64,000 nt of DNA from Panorpa germanica. Its lineage: Eukaryota; Arthropoda; Insecta; Mecoptera; Panorpidae. The notes beneath the pieces were generated by a model. It searched no databases and had not been told where the DNA came from. It was given only the letters and a program-made list of their open reading frames with translations. Shown one piece after another: positions 1-12,814 of the stretch (its first letter is position 1; the number at the start of each line of letters is the position of its first letter). The DNA is taken from contig OY783218.1 in the NCBI GenBank assembly GCA_963678705.1, forward strand, positions 5,900,152-5,964,151. The letters are read 5' to 3'. The position numbers were made by a program, and so were the translations under genes.

Positions 1-763
<763 letters not shown>

Positions 764-1207
764 TACAGATATATTTCAGCTTCCAATTAAGATTGAATAT
801 TCTTTAAATAATAAAACTCAATAGGTTTTATATAAAACTGCATATTTTATTCGTATTTAAATAATCAATAAAAAATTCATGTGCATTTTCTTTGAATATA
901 TTCAAAGTAAAATAGGAAAAACATTTCCTTAATCTTAAGCAGTCTGACATAAAGACAGTTATTTACATTTTGAGGATTCTGAAGATCTTCTGTATCAAAA
1001 ACCATGCAAAGGACTTTATTAGTAAAACTATACCAGTGGTAAAACAAAATTATAAGTAAAATTAACTTTCAAAAATCTGTTTCTGTTTTTATTAAATACA
1101 TATAAGACAATATCTCCAATTTTATTAGGAATAGTACATTTTTAATCAAACTTATGTGTTGCTCTTAAATCAAAGAAGCTACATTTAAGTTTATTAATTA
1201 AATTGTC

Positions 1208-1844
1208 AATGGGCTTGTGTCCTCATTTTCTAGTGGTCGATTTTTCAATTGTTGATTGAAATAGATGTTAATAAATGTGTATTGGTGTGTTTATTTTATT
1301 AAATATCTACATATTAACGGAGATATAGCAATTAAAAGTTTGAATTGTTTTAGCGCTAGAAATGGTCGGCCATATTTGTATGACGTGGAAATGCATTTTA
1401 ACGTCAGTTATTTGTTGAGTAGGTCAGTGTTGTGGTAATGTTTTGTAGCTGTTGGTAGTCAAATAATCAAGTCAAGTCAAAGAATAATAAGGTTTGATTT
1501 TATTTAACCCTGCTAAGGCAGACATAATATTGAAATTTGATTGTTTCTTGAAATAGCTGTAAATAATATTTGATATTTTGATATATAAATACATATAGCA
1601 GAGACTTATGAGCTGTAAGGTTGGTAACCTTACACAAGGATTGTGATGTCACATGCACTTAAAATGTGTACAACGTTGAATCCCTTTAATAATTAAAGAG
1701 ACAAAATGACTTTTTCAATTGTTAATATCTCTTAACATATAAGGAGTTATTAAAAAGTAATTGAACATTTGAGGTTCTAGTAACCCACTTTATCAATATA
1801 TAGTACACTTTTATAGAAATTAAGCCATAGGACACAAGCCCATT
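1208..1844 (+). mobile_element. Family A inverted-repeat element, copy 1
   Basis: 637 bp bounded by AATGGGCTTGTGTCCT and its inverse AGGACACAAGCCCATT. No coding capacity. The interior is nearly the same as at 37.4 and 59.2 kb (for example TAGCGCTAGAAATGGTCGGC, TAAGGTTGGTAACCTTACAC, ATAATTAAAGAGACAAAATG). Flanks show only the shared AT next to the GGG/CCC core. Confidence 0.85.
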
Positions 1845-1913
1845 CCTTTTTATCTAATTTTATAATAACCTCACAATATGCCCAGTAAGTTATGTCAACT
1901 GTATTGGTCGTTA

Positions 1914-2012
1914 TTCCTCACAACGTTATCTATAGAGTCCATGAATATATGGTCACTGTTTTACCAACAGACGAGCTTTGTACCAACTGAAGAAATATAA
2001 TTTCTTCACATA
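1914..2012 (-). repeat. Partial copy of the 60.5-kb element
   Basis: On the - strand it reads AGTTGGTACAAAGCTCGTCT, GTTGGTAAAACAGTGACC and TATTCATGGAC, matching 60522..60641. The terminal repeats are missing. Confidence 0.65.
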
Positions 2013-5000
2013 CATTCTACTGATATTCATTCTGCGAACCATTTCAATTATAAATAACACAATATTTATAACATTCGTTTAGCATCCAAAGAGATAAGTA
2101 TCCCTATTCCAGGTACTGGTTTTTAACTCACAATGGTTTGTCTTTGATACTTTATCCATAGATTTCACGCTTTACTTTATGCAGATAATATTAGTACTAA
2201 ATGTCCACACGTTGGCGCTAGTTTTTAGTTTAGTTCACAAAGTATGTGCCGTTTGTAAAGTTAACAAAATGTTGTAAAATTAGAAGATTAAAAATACTGT
2301 TAAAACAAGAAATAACAAGAAAACATTGAGGCCAAAAATGTTTTTCTTTTCTGTAAGTATTGTACAAGATTTTGAACTTGAAATATTTCTAAACAAGTAA
2401 CGGGCTAGTTAGTAAGTGCCTCATAAAATAAGGCAAATTAGGCTTAGATTTGAAGTAAAAATAGACAAGAAGAATTAAAAGAAAGATGACTAAACGAAGA
2501 AAAAAATGGGAAGTTTTATAAAAGTTTAAAAAGTCTCTGAGTTTGAAGTCAATAAAAGTTGATTGGACTTAAAGCAGTAGAGGTTCTGAGAAAATACTGG
2601 AAAAGCTTAGGAAATCGAGAATCTATTTCACTTCTATTTATTTTGTTTTGTTTTTCTTATTAAGGATTGAATGTTTTATATTTATATTTTAAATAATTAA
2701 TTTGATGAAATATAATTAATAAAAGTTTTGTAAAAGCTTTTTAAATGAATGAGCTGTTTTTCAATAGACGGACGAAGTAATATATATTATAGCTATAAGA
2801 TAGCATGAACGGCAAACGTTGCCCTTAACTAATTAAATGTTTATTTAGAACAAAATAAATGTCTAGCCGAAGAACTAAGAGCGTCCTTACTTTGAATAAA
2901 ATCTAGCACAGATTTCACAGGACACAAGTTACTGTGATAATATTGTGCCAGCGCCGTCAATCGCGGGTGGTGTATACAGGCACATGACCAAATGGACGGT
3001 AAATATACGGAGGAGCACAAGAAAACCGGATAGTAGATAACTTAGAATTAGTTTAACGCATAAAAAGTAAACGATGTTAATTGATTCATTTTAGACAACT
3101 CAAAAAATAGACCCGTGTGCACAAAATGCACAGCATATATACACAAGCATGAGGCTTCTCTCACACTGATATAGACTACGACCGACCGAACACTATGATG
3201 ACTATTCTTAGTTGTCAATGTTTTTCATTACTCACAGCAACCACTTTAGTGTTTATTGATCACTTTTGGTTTTAATCCGCGCGACCTAATTGTCACATCT
3301 TGTCACACATTTGCAAAAATAATTTTAGTTGAAGCTTATTATTCATTTGTGGATCCCTTTTCTGCCGCTTGCGTATGGCGTAATTAATGGTGGTCTTTTA
3401 TCAATATACTGTGTTCAAAAAGATAAAAGTACATTTTATAATCGAATTCCCCCCCTTCCCCCACCTTTCCCTCTCTCTCTACTGCCTTGTAGGACATGTA
3501 TATTTATTAGGAATTTATAGTGGATGAAACAGAACCTTAAGTTTCGAACTTCTCCCTGTCGATCTTCCATCTGCAGTTGCTGATGTACTAAAATTCTCGA
3601 TATATGATAACAATGTCCGAAACTCGGGATAACTGGTGTCATGTCACATAACGAACAGAACTTTTCTACTTAAACTCGAGTTCGTATCGGCATGGTATAG
3701 TATTACCTTCAACAAATCCTTTTCGCTTAATGTCCTAAAGAATCTTTTAAATTTTTATTGGATTCTTCTAAAGAATTTACACATTTAAACGATTTTTACA
3801 TCTCGTCTTTTGTAATCCGATATATATGACATCCTTAAAATACCTTATACGTTAAAAAAGGGGACCTGTAACATAAGTACACATATCCTACAGACATGGG
3901 CGTCCGAAGGTAGGGGCAAACGGGCACATACTTTGTTACATATTGAAATTTCTACTGATAACATTCCAGAGGACTCCAATGAACGCAGATCTCAGTTGCA
4001 TGTATGTTACATAAAATAAACATTAATTTTGATGAAATTTTAAATTGGTTTCGTTTATTTTATTGGTTCAATTTAATTTTATTGTAATTGTTATTTTATT
4101 TTATTTGGATTTTGTTGATATTTTAAATACAGCATTAAAATAAAAAGAAGACACCTGTTGCGTGTGTGAGCTTACATAAAATAAGAGCTTTAAGCTAACA
4201 CATTGGAGTATATGGAACGAACGCAACTTACTACTGAAACACGCATAAATGTAGATTGCAGTGTTGTAGCTAGGATTAGGCTTGCAAACGAAGAAGACTA
4301 TTTAATATATATGTTCAAAGATACATTTTAAAAACTAATAATGTTCAAGATAATTATTTAAAAATGGTGAAGGAATTACATAGCTGAAAATATATTTAAC
4401 GAATTCAAATATATTCTTGTGGGTAAAGAAAATTAGACAAAAATATCGTTTGAATAATTGAATCTGTAGAAACCGATCTACAAAGTACATAAAATACAAA
4501 ACGGAACTGAATTTGATCTACCTACATCCGACAGTTCTTCTATCCATTAGATTTAGACACTTATAAAATCCAATTAAAAATAATTGTGTTTGGGAAATGT
4601 GATTTAGAAATTGAATTCTCTACCACAGCTCTCATGACATTATATTCACATGTAATTGTGTTGATGTATATCAGGGGAGCGGAACCTAGAACCTGCGGGA
4701 CATTTAGATACTTAAAAAACATTGATTTTAAATGTTCAACGTTGCGAGTAGTCAAAAGACTATAGGCCGGTTGCTGTAGTCATAGTTATAGCAATAGTTA
4801 GTTAACATCAGCAGTTAAAGAGACAATAGTAGAACGTTCGAACTATCCAGTATCTGTTACAAAATCTGCAGAATGATTTAACATTATTTATTTTTAACTT
4901 ACTATGTTAACCAACAACTATAAATACAGCAACATGGCCTATTAATTAGATTATATCAACTCCTATTAGCTAGAATATATTTGCGAACCGATTTCTAATT

Positions 5001-5334
5001 CTTCATACTTTTTCTGTAAATGTACTTTTCAACGTTACTTATAGCGGTACTACGTTTTAGAAAAAATTCTAAAGTACAATTCGCTTTGGTTTTAAATAAA
5101 TACGACATATACTACGTATTTGCAGTTATATGATTTGTTAATTTTTGTAGTTGTTATATTAATTTATTACTCAATGTAATAGTGGCAATATTCAATGATT
5201 TTTCGCTAGTTTCGAAATTGTTAGTTCTATAAAACACCGCATAGATCGCTTACAAATATTACAACACCACACAATAATATTTTATGTTTGAACACGTGAC
5301 ATGTTTGCCTTATTCGTCGTTTTCTTTATTGAAA
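2013..5334. other. Unannotated AT-rich sequence
   Basis: Only short chance frames. A C-rich tract (CCCCCCTTCCCCCACC) lies near 3448-3463 and a GC-richer patch (CCAGCGCCGTCAATCGCGGG) near 2948-2967. No gene supported. Confidence 0.55.
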
Positions 5335-5816
5335 GGCCGGGTTCACACTTGCGTGTTTCGTTCCAAACATTTGGTTTTTGTATACAAAAATACATGTGTG
5401 GACATAAAGTTAGTGCTCATTTGGCGAACATTTGGAATCCGAGCACAACGACAAACATTTTCGATGTAGTGTCGGTAATATTGAATATATAAAATTGCCC
5501 ACATTTGCTTCGGTTATATTGGAGGTACCGTACACACATGCGTTGACAACTATGACATTAAAACATAACCTACAATGCTCAGTAAAAATACTTATTACCC
5601 ATAATTAACAATTTTTACTAACAATTTATGTTATAGTAAAGAGATAACTGTAATAATCTAAATGTTATTTTATTTAAATGAATGTGTCATAAGATTAGAT
5701 AATATTTGCCATATTTTAAAAACACGTGGTTCTGCAAATAACCGTGCACGTCTAGTGTACCTGAAATAATTGGTAATCAGCACAAATAATCGAACACGCA
5801 AATGTAAACCCGATCC
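5335..5816. mobile_element. 482-bp inverted-repeat element (TIR GGNCGGGTTCACACTTGCGT)
   Basis: Left end GGCCGGGTTCACACTTGCGT; right end, inverted, GGATCGGGTTTACATTTGCG followed by TGTTCG. Two overlapping open frames at its left end are accidental. A target duplication is not clear. Confidence 0.7.
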
Positions 5817-6779
5817 AAACACACAGCATTATGATAATCGGCTAGTTCACAACTCTAAATAACTAAAAATTGAACCACGAACAATCGATTCATAAGTTTA
5901 ATGATGCACCCTTAACAAAAAAGGTGTTACATCTCTGAAACTAGATCGAAGCTCTGACTCAAACTCCAATGAAATTTATAATTGTACTATTCCATTTGAT
6001 ATTGTTGATTTTTGATCGGTTTTTCACAGCAAATACGTATTTTGTAAAATATTCTGTATTTTTTTAACACTCAAAAAAAAGTTTACATGTTGTTAACAAA
6101 ATAAATACAAACATAATTTTTTTATTTCTAACTTTTGTGATGAGATTTTATTTACAGGTAATTGTAAATTTTTATCGTGTTGTTTGTTGATGAAAGTTGA
6201 TGGTAAATAAAATTCCACAACAAATAGTTGGAGGTTTACACTGAACTTCAAAGTTGCGAAACATAAAACTACGATTTAACAACGAAATATTGTTTGCAAC
6301 GTAATTATTTATTTTGTTGTTATATATCGAGTAGGGCGGTCACACACTGAAGCAACAATGTCATACGACGAAATTCTCTTGCTACCACATGAACAAATTT
6401 ATCTTATGACTTCTCATTTTACTATATTTTCAAATTTTTCTATTAGTCATATTAAAATAATATAATTAAATAATTGTGAAAACATTTTTATATTTTATTG
6501 CATGACAGTGTAAATAACATTACGTTCAGCTTCGGTAAATAATTAAACTTAGGTATATGCATAAGAAAAATATTAGTTAAGCTCGCTTACATTAAATTAT
6601 ATATGGATTTAAGGTAATATTCATGTTTTGTGTCTTAGTGTACTAGTACTCATTATTAATTAAATTTCCTACCAGCGTTATAATCCAGTTACAGTATAGT
6701 TCTCTACCTTAAATATAGCTAGTCTGGAATGCAAGATAATTCTCTATCTGCCTTAATAATAGATCTAAAACAAAAAAGC
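5817..6779. other. Unannotated sequence with a possible solo transposon end
   Basis: GGGCGGTCACACACTGAAGC at about 6335 looks like one terminus of a DNA element of the kind seen at 5.3 and 54.7 kb, but no inverted partner was found. Confidence 0.45.
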
Positions 6780-7262
6780 TCCAAAGCTCTTTCATACTCA
6801 GTTCTGTTTTCTTCCTTTCTTTATCTTCTCCTTACGTTCTTCCAGCCTCCTTCTCTTCCAATCGCTACTCTGTTTTTGTCGTCTTCTGTTGCTTTCTATT
6901 TGTCTAACCACTTGTTATCTTCCTCTATTCATTTTTTCCTACTTCGCTCTTTTTAGCATTCTTGTAATAATATCCATGTTTTGTGTTGCTTATCTTCTCT
7001 TCTCTTTTCGTTCTTCCCGTCCCCATTTTTATTCTGTCTGTACACTTCCTCACCTGCATTCAGTTCTTCACTTTTCTTCTTTATATTTTCAATAGTCAAC
7101 TTGGTCCGTTCTAACATTTCCTTATTAATTCTAAATATTAATGTTTCTGTTTTTCCTCTTTGCCCCTACCACATTTTGTTCTTTCCTTTTCTTACAAATA
7201 CTTGCAATCCACCTCCTTCCCTTCTTCTAATATGTCTTCAATACTCTATCGCTTTCTATTCA
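6780..7262 (-). mobile_element. Probable antisense LINE fragment (pyrimidine-rich on + strand)
   Basis: Almost 500 bp of C/T-rich sequence. Read on the - strand it is purine-rich and Lys/Glu/Arg-rich in all frames, interrupted by stops, like the charged ORF1 or C-terminal regions of the LINEs in this window. Part of it (TAATATCCATGTTTTGTG near 6970) matches the 24.9-kb stretch (AATCTCCATGTTTTGCC). No domain can be identified. Four overlapping frames on the + strand are shadows. Confidence 0.4.
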
Positions 7263-7864
7263 TGATTCAGGTTTTTATAGAGCGGGATCAAAATTAGAAC
7301 AGTCGAGTGTCCAGAAAGCGTTCGCACTTATTTGTTAACAGCAGTATTTATGCATCAATGAAATGTTTAACTTCATAAATGAATGAATGTAATTAGAATA
7401 CTCTTTCTATTACACTCATTTACTTACATGTAATACATCCTAATGCAAACACATCCCCCCGCACCTAACGTAGTTTGTACGTTCATACGTTTATACATTC
7501 CACGTAATATTCACAGTAGAAATTTTCATTAGTCTTCAACAAACAAGTAATTTAATCGAACTTGTTCAAGTATTGATTCTGTAAGGGAAAATACTTATAC
7601 ATCAATTTTAGTGGTTTTATTCTTGTATTTGTACACCTTGTGTAAACTTGGTGATGACAATTTTATGCTAAAAGTGTTCAATTTCATTTAATTAAAATAC
7701 GATTGAACAGAAAAATATATTGATACGAAAAAAATACTGATGACTGATCAATAATTGATATGAGGTTGACCTAGATAGTTGCTGATATGTGTTACTTAAT
7801 TATCTATTGATTATCTGAATATCGGTACATCCGTCAGTGTACAAATCCGGAAGCGGGGGACAAT

Positions 7865-8583
7865 TAGGGCTTAACAAGAATACGAGACATTTCTGAAAAC
7901 TATCGAGACGATACCGAGACTACATACGGGGAGACCCGAGAGTCTCATTTCTGGTCTCGTTGACGTTATTTCAAAAAAAAAATTTTTACGAGAAAAATAA
8001 ACTAACGAGCAACATAAACGTTCAACCTTTATTATTAAAAAAAAGGTTAGGTCGTACATTTACGAAATATAAAATCTGGTAAACAAATATCTGTTAAATA
8101 TTTTATTTTATAGTTTAGTCTTTTACAACATTTTGTAGCCGAACGGAAACGAATGTTTTAAGGGAAAATAAATGTGAATATAAATTATTTACAATGCTAT
8201 TGTTTGAAGACATGTTTTAGTGTAGGTGTTAGTAGAGTCAACCTGACAAAAAGGCCGAGATTAGATGAAAGTGATGATGCATTAAGTGAAATTGAATCAG
8301 TTGATCAACTGTGTATAAAAAAAAATTCTTCAAAGTTTAACAATTAATGTCAAGAAAAAAGCGATATGCTTAGTGTGTGAAAAATTTAGAATAAAAAAAA
8401 TAATTAGCCGAAATAATATAATGAATTACTTTGTTTAGGACTATCTTAGGAGTAAGTTCTCACAATAACGAGATGTGACGAGACGAGACCGAGACTAAAA
8501 CGATACCTATTTTTTTCTATAGTAACAGAAACGAGGCGAAATTTTTGAAATTCTCGCCTAATCTCGTCTCGTGTGAAGCCCTA
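7865..8583 (+). mobile_element. hAT-type transposon with perfect 8-bp target duplication
   Basis: 719 bp bounded by TAGGGCTTAACAAGAATACG and the inverse of TAGGGCTTCACACGAGACGA. The 8-bp GGGACAAT occurs immediately outside both ends (7857..7864 and 8584..8591), the hallmark of hAT insertion. An internal stretch near 8237-8330 reads LTKRPRLDESDDALSEIESV, which may be a scrap of the parent transposase or its nuclear-localisation region; that is a guess. Otherwise non-coding. Confidence 0.87.
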
Positions 8584-8864
8584 GGGACAATACAACATCT
8601 ATTACAAGATTAAAATATTATTGGCGTCTATAATTTTATTTTGCAACAATGGTATAGCTTATTGTAATTATTTATTTTAATTGTAGTTGTAGAAGTATGT
8701 TTACTACAATATTTTTATTACTAAAACAAAAACTTGACAGTTGTTGACAGTGCAGAGCTCTTTTTTTGGTCCCTAATTTTTTTAAAAATAGTCTTGGTTT
8801 GACAGTGTCTTCACTCTAATTAATCAATCCCTTATCAATATACAGTGAAGCTGTATAACAGAAT

Positions 8865-8883
8865 ATATATATACATATACATA

Positions 8884-8976
<93 letters not shown>
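8865..8976. repeat. (TA)n microsatellite
   Basis: About 110 bp of TA, pure from about 8887, ending exactly where the ACTAGCTGTCCCGG repeat begins. Confidence 0.97.
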
Positions 8977-9480
8977 TAGCTGTCCCGGCCACGCGTTGCT
9001 GTGACTAACGTTTTTGTCATATTACATTACATAGCGCCATCTATTGAATATTTACTCAATCTAGTCAACAGAATATTTACTCAATCTAGTCAACAGATGC
9101 CGCCATCATCGTTGCCAGATGTCATCGATAATTAATAGACAAATAATTTGCAATAAGATAATATTGCAATCATAAATTATCACATAACAATCTAGCTGAT
9201 GATGAATTATTTCGAATTCAGTTTTATTTTATAACATTTCATTTGCGTGATTTAAGTTAACCTTTAAGTCAAAAATCATAAAAGAAAGAAAAAACAATAA
9301 TCGTGAACAAACTCGCATAAAATTGAAAAATGTCTGGAAAAAGGAAATGCAGCGGACGTGTTAGGCCATGTGACGTCCGTTGTGGTCACCAGGGGGTCTA
9401 AAGGGTGTACAACGGCGGTGAGGTCTCCAAGAGGTTCAGAAAGGGTCCATAAGGTGGCAGCATGCGATGCTTGTGGGATC
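8975..9480 (+). repeat. Retroelement-like repeat beginning ACTAGCTGTCCCGGCCACGC
   Basis: Directly adjoins the (TA)n tract ending at 8976. 'CTAGCTGTCCCGGCCACGCG' is a widespread motif at ends of RTE-like or SINE-type insect repeats (from memory, not checked). A direct duplication of about 27 bp (GAATATTTACTCAATCTAGT) occurs at 9045-9095. The segment to about 9480 is distinctly GC-richer. An open frame from 9358 has no recognisable domain. Confidence 0.5.
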
Positions 9481-10422
9481 TATATTATAAATGACATGGT
9501 TTTAACATTTTATAGTCCAAACACATACACATTTATATATTATTATATAAATAATATATACGAGTACATTACACACATATTTGTGTGTGTGTGTGGGTAT
9601 TCTGTATGGAAAACTAAAACATATGAGTGTATAAAAATAGATAAAAAATCTGAGAAATGATTTGATGTGAGATATTCACGCCAGAGTATTCTAGCAGCGA
9701 ACAGTATTGCTAGAGTAGTAACTTAAATAAATCGAAAACAGGAAGTAGAATATTTAAATTAAAGATTTATATATTATAGGAAAAACAAAATAACCAAAGT
9801 GAAAGACGTCACTTCAAAAACATGTTCTAAGTGTCAATATTTGTTCTCTTCCTTTAACTGAACCTCATCCAAATGGAACGGAGTAAAGCCCCGCCCATAC
9901 GATTGGAACAACCGTGAATGGCCGGTTTAAGAAAACATTTCTTATTTCAAGTTGTAAAGATGACATTTTGGAATAAGAACGTACTTATATTTTACTTGTG
10001 GTCATCATATGATATCCGGCAATGTCGGAAAAAACATTATTGCCTTATATAATATAGAAATCTTACTTTCCAAACATCAAACATGACGGACATCGGAAGG
10101 TATCTTGTCTTGTATAACTTAAGTTGTTATCACTTAATTGTCTTGAACTGCCAACTGATTTTAAATATTAATATTTACATTTAACATTCTAAAAGGGACC
10201 CTAACCAATTTTATAAACTCCTCATTACAAATTTGTTTCTGCAAGTATTGCTTATGTTTATGCAATATTATTTATCAAGAACGTGTTGTTAAAATTTTCT
10301 CAGTTTACTTGTTCAAATGCGCACTGCGCACTGCGCACTTTCTCTATACCGTACTATGCCACTTTGTAATTAAACTATCACTTCTAGTGAAAACCTTCTA
10401 AATATTTTTGAATATTCATTGA
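9481..10422. other. Unannotated AT-rich sequence
   Basis: Contains a short (GT)n near 9582-9596 and the TGCGCAC triplet repeat at 10318. No gene seen. Confidence 0.5.
10318..10338. repeat. Three tandem copies of TGCGCAC
   Basis: Three exact 7-bp units, GC-rich in an AT-rich region. No element boundary was recognised. Confidence 0.85.
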
Positions 10423-10740
10423 AGTGCCCTACTTTGCGGTATTGTAGTTCCGTCCCTGTAAGACATACAAAAAAATATTGTAGACAAAACTTGTAGGGAA
10501 TTGAGTCCTCTATAAGATTGATTATGACTATTTTCATCATAGGGGCCAGTAATAAAGAGATATTGCTAAAAAACTGTTTTTTCCCGCCATTTTTCCAAGA
10601 TGGTGGTGCAAGCGGACGCCGCCCGTCTTGAATAACTTGAAGTTTTCATGACCAGCACTAACTTTAAAACATGTCTATGAATTAAAAGTACCGGCCCTCA
10701 TGTCAGGTAAAAGTGCAAAGTTTCTGGGCTATTTAAACTG
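10423..10740 (+). repeat. Dispersed repeat with AGTGCCCTA terminus, copy 1
   Basis: Starts AGTGCCCTACTTTGCGGTAT and contains TAAGACATACAAAAAAATAT, AAAACTTGTAGGGAATTG, GGGGCCAGTAATAAAGAGAT and CCAAGATGGTGG, which have counterparts at 53.7-53.93 kb. The right terminus is decayed. A DNA-transposon relative by its inverted ends; superfamily unknown. Confidence 0.55.
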
Positions 10741-11499
10741 ATGGCGTATCTGCGGTAGATCAGGTTATTGTAAGCATTGTTAAATCTTGAGCTATTTCAT
10801 ACAGTAACATAATTTTGATAGTTGAGTAATTACATTTATATTAGTTACTTTCAGTAGAGTAACAAAGAGGGTTTGAAAACGTTTTCGAAGTTGAGATGAT
10901 TTTAGAATTGGGAAACAAGTGGTTTGGAAGAAATCTATGATAAGTTAAAGAAGTTGGATCTTTGAATGATGAATGTAACTGGTTGATAAATACCTACATA
11001 GTTATTTTTACATCAAATATATATTTCATAAAATGTATTCCATATAATAGTCTATAAAGATTAAAAACAGGACTATATTAACTGAACAACTATACAAATT
11101 TACTAGAAAATTTGTCGGTTGAGTACTATACTTTGTCTGGGTATGTCAGGCCGTTAAAACTAACGGCCCGTCGTTATAATAATGACTCGTTATGCGCCAA
11201 CAGTTCGACACTAGCAACACTAGCGCCATCAGCGGACAAAAACATAACAAAATAATGACAAAATAAAGGTCACGACATCGACATGAATATAAATTCATGT
11301 GCTCGTACGTATACACAAGCTTGTATTAATTAAGGTTTGTTGAAATTCGTAATTGATGATCAAATTTCGATTAATTAGTGACACAAGATATGTACATATT
11401 ATTAGTCCTTTAGTTATGATTGATCATTCGTTTTTCGATAAAATTGTAAACATAAATGTAATATTTAGGTAATAATTATGTAATAAATGGGATGATTGT
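10741..11499. other. Unannotated; small perfect hairpin
   Basis: GGCCGTTAAAACTAACGGCC at 11150-11169 is a perfect 8-bp stem with a 4-base loop. Nothing else is recognisable. Confidence 0.5.
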
Positions 11500-11945
11500 G
11501 TGAACAGGGTGAGCAATAGTATGAAGGTGCAGCACCTATTAAAAGGGTAAAGGAAGGGAACATATGGATGGCAGAAGTAGTTAGAAGAAGGAAGTAAAAA
11601 ACCAGACGATGTATGTCTGAAAAGAGTGGTAGAGGTTAAAGGCAAGAGACGGAAAATGAAGTCTGAAAGGAAGAAATAATAGTGCAAATATAATAGAGGG
11701 TTGATCGAGAGGGGACAAGGATGGCAAGAGGTAAGAGACGCAGGTACAGAAAAAAAGGAAGGAGGTGTAGGGAACATGAAGAGAGAAGGTCAAGAGAAGA
11801 AGAAGCAAAAAGTACTTTTGGAAATAGAAAGGTCTAGAATAGTTTCAAGTTTAATTTCAAGTTGAAGTTCTATGAAATGTATTAAGAAATATAATAATGT
11901 AAATTCGAAAGAAAAACAATAATATAATAATAAATAAATGTAATG
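11500..11945 (+). mobile_element. LINE 3' fragment, same family as 17.3 kb
   Basis: A purine-rich degenerate fragment ending in the family 3' UTR (GAACATGAAGAGAGAAGGTC, GAAGAAGAAGCAAAAAGTAC, a TTTAATTTCAAGTT stretch, then AATAAATAAATG). Upstream, 'AAAGGGTAAAGGAAGGGAAC' and 'GGATGGCAGAAGTAGTTAGA' match the last coding part of the 17.3-kb copy. It shares an extra UTR module (AATAGAGGGTTGATCGAGAG) with the 35.6-kb copy. Long open frames on the opposite strand are shadows. Confidence 0.7.
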
Positions 11946-12814
11946 AGATATACTTACTTGTAAATTATGCATAAATGTTACATAACTGTACTATAAGAAA
12001 CTCTAGATAAGTGAAAACACATAGATTTTGACACAAAGATAATTTCCCGTTATATCATCCCCGAGAATTAAACTCAGTCCAGCTAAACGAGCATTGAAAT
12101 GAAAGATTCATGCTATGACATTCTTTAATATTAGATTACCAAACTAAAATATCTTCTAAGATAAAAATAGGATGAGATCACACAAAGTAATGAGATCTCT
12201 TTGTAAGTTCTTAAAAAGTTAGATTAGAGAATTTCTTTTACAAACCGTTATCTTTCTATATAACATATGACAAATTCTTCATACCCCGGAGAGAAGACGT
12301 CTGGTGCATAATGCATATACGGGAGAGGCTGCGACAGTCACATTTAGATGGCAGACAGCACTTTTCTTTATATGTCTCACGTGTATATATAATTTGCAAA
12401 ATATCTTCTTGCTGTTTCTATAGAATATGCATGATGAAACGTTTGCATAGTTATTTGAAAGTAATGGTTATTCACCTTTGTAATAACAGCTTGTGCAATT
12501 TGATTAGAAATATTTGAAGAGAAATGCGTTATCCTAAATGATTTAGGAAATATTATTTGAATAATATCATTTAATTAGTATTTTTGTTTGTTGATTATTA
12601 TCGTATCTTATGACATTCAGAGCCGCCGTTGATATACATGCCATCTTTAGAGGCAAAAGTTTAATATTAAACGCACAAAGTAAATTAAATCATCAATGTA
12701 CATATATTAGATATTGATTAATAATACGAGCGCCCCTAATAATGCAGCCGTTTGCACTTTCACACTTGCATTTTAATAAATTATCTAAAGTAAAAATGTT
12801 GTGAAATTATTTTT
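11946..12814. other. Unannotated AT-rich sequence
   Basis: Only short chance frames; the left border of the diverged family-A element is near 12815. Confidence 0.5.

Noticed and set aside
6729-7265. Overlapping hydrophobic/Ser-rich frames on the + strand
   Set aside because: Low-complexity pyrimidine-rich sequence; three frames are open together, as expected from C/T-rich noise. More likely antisense LINE.
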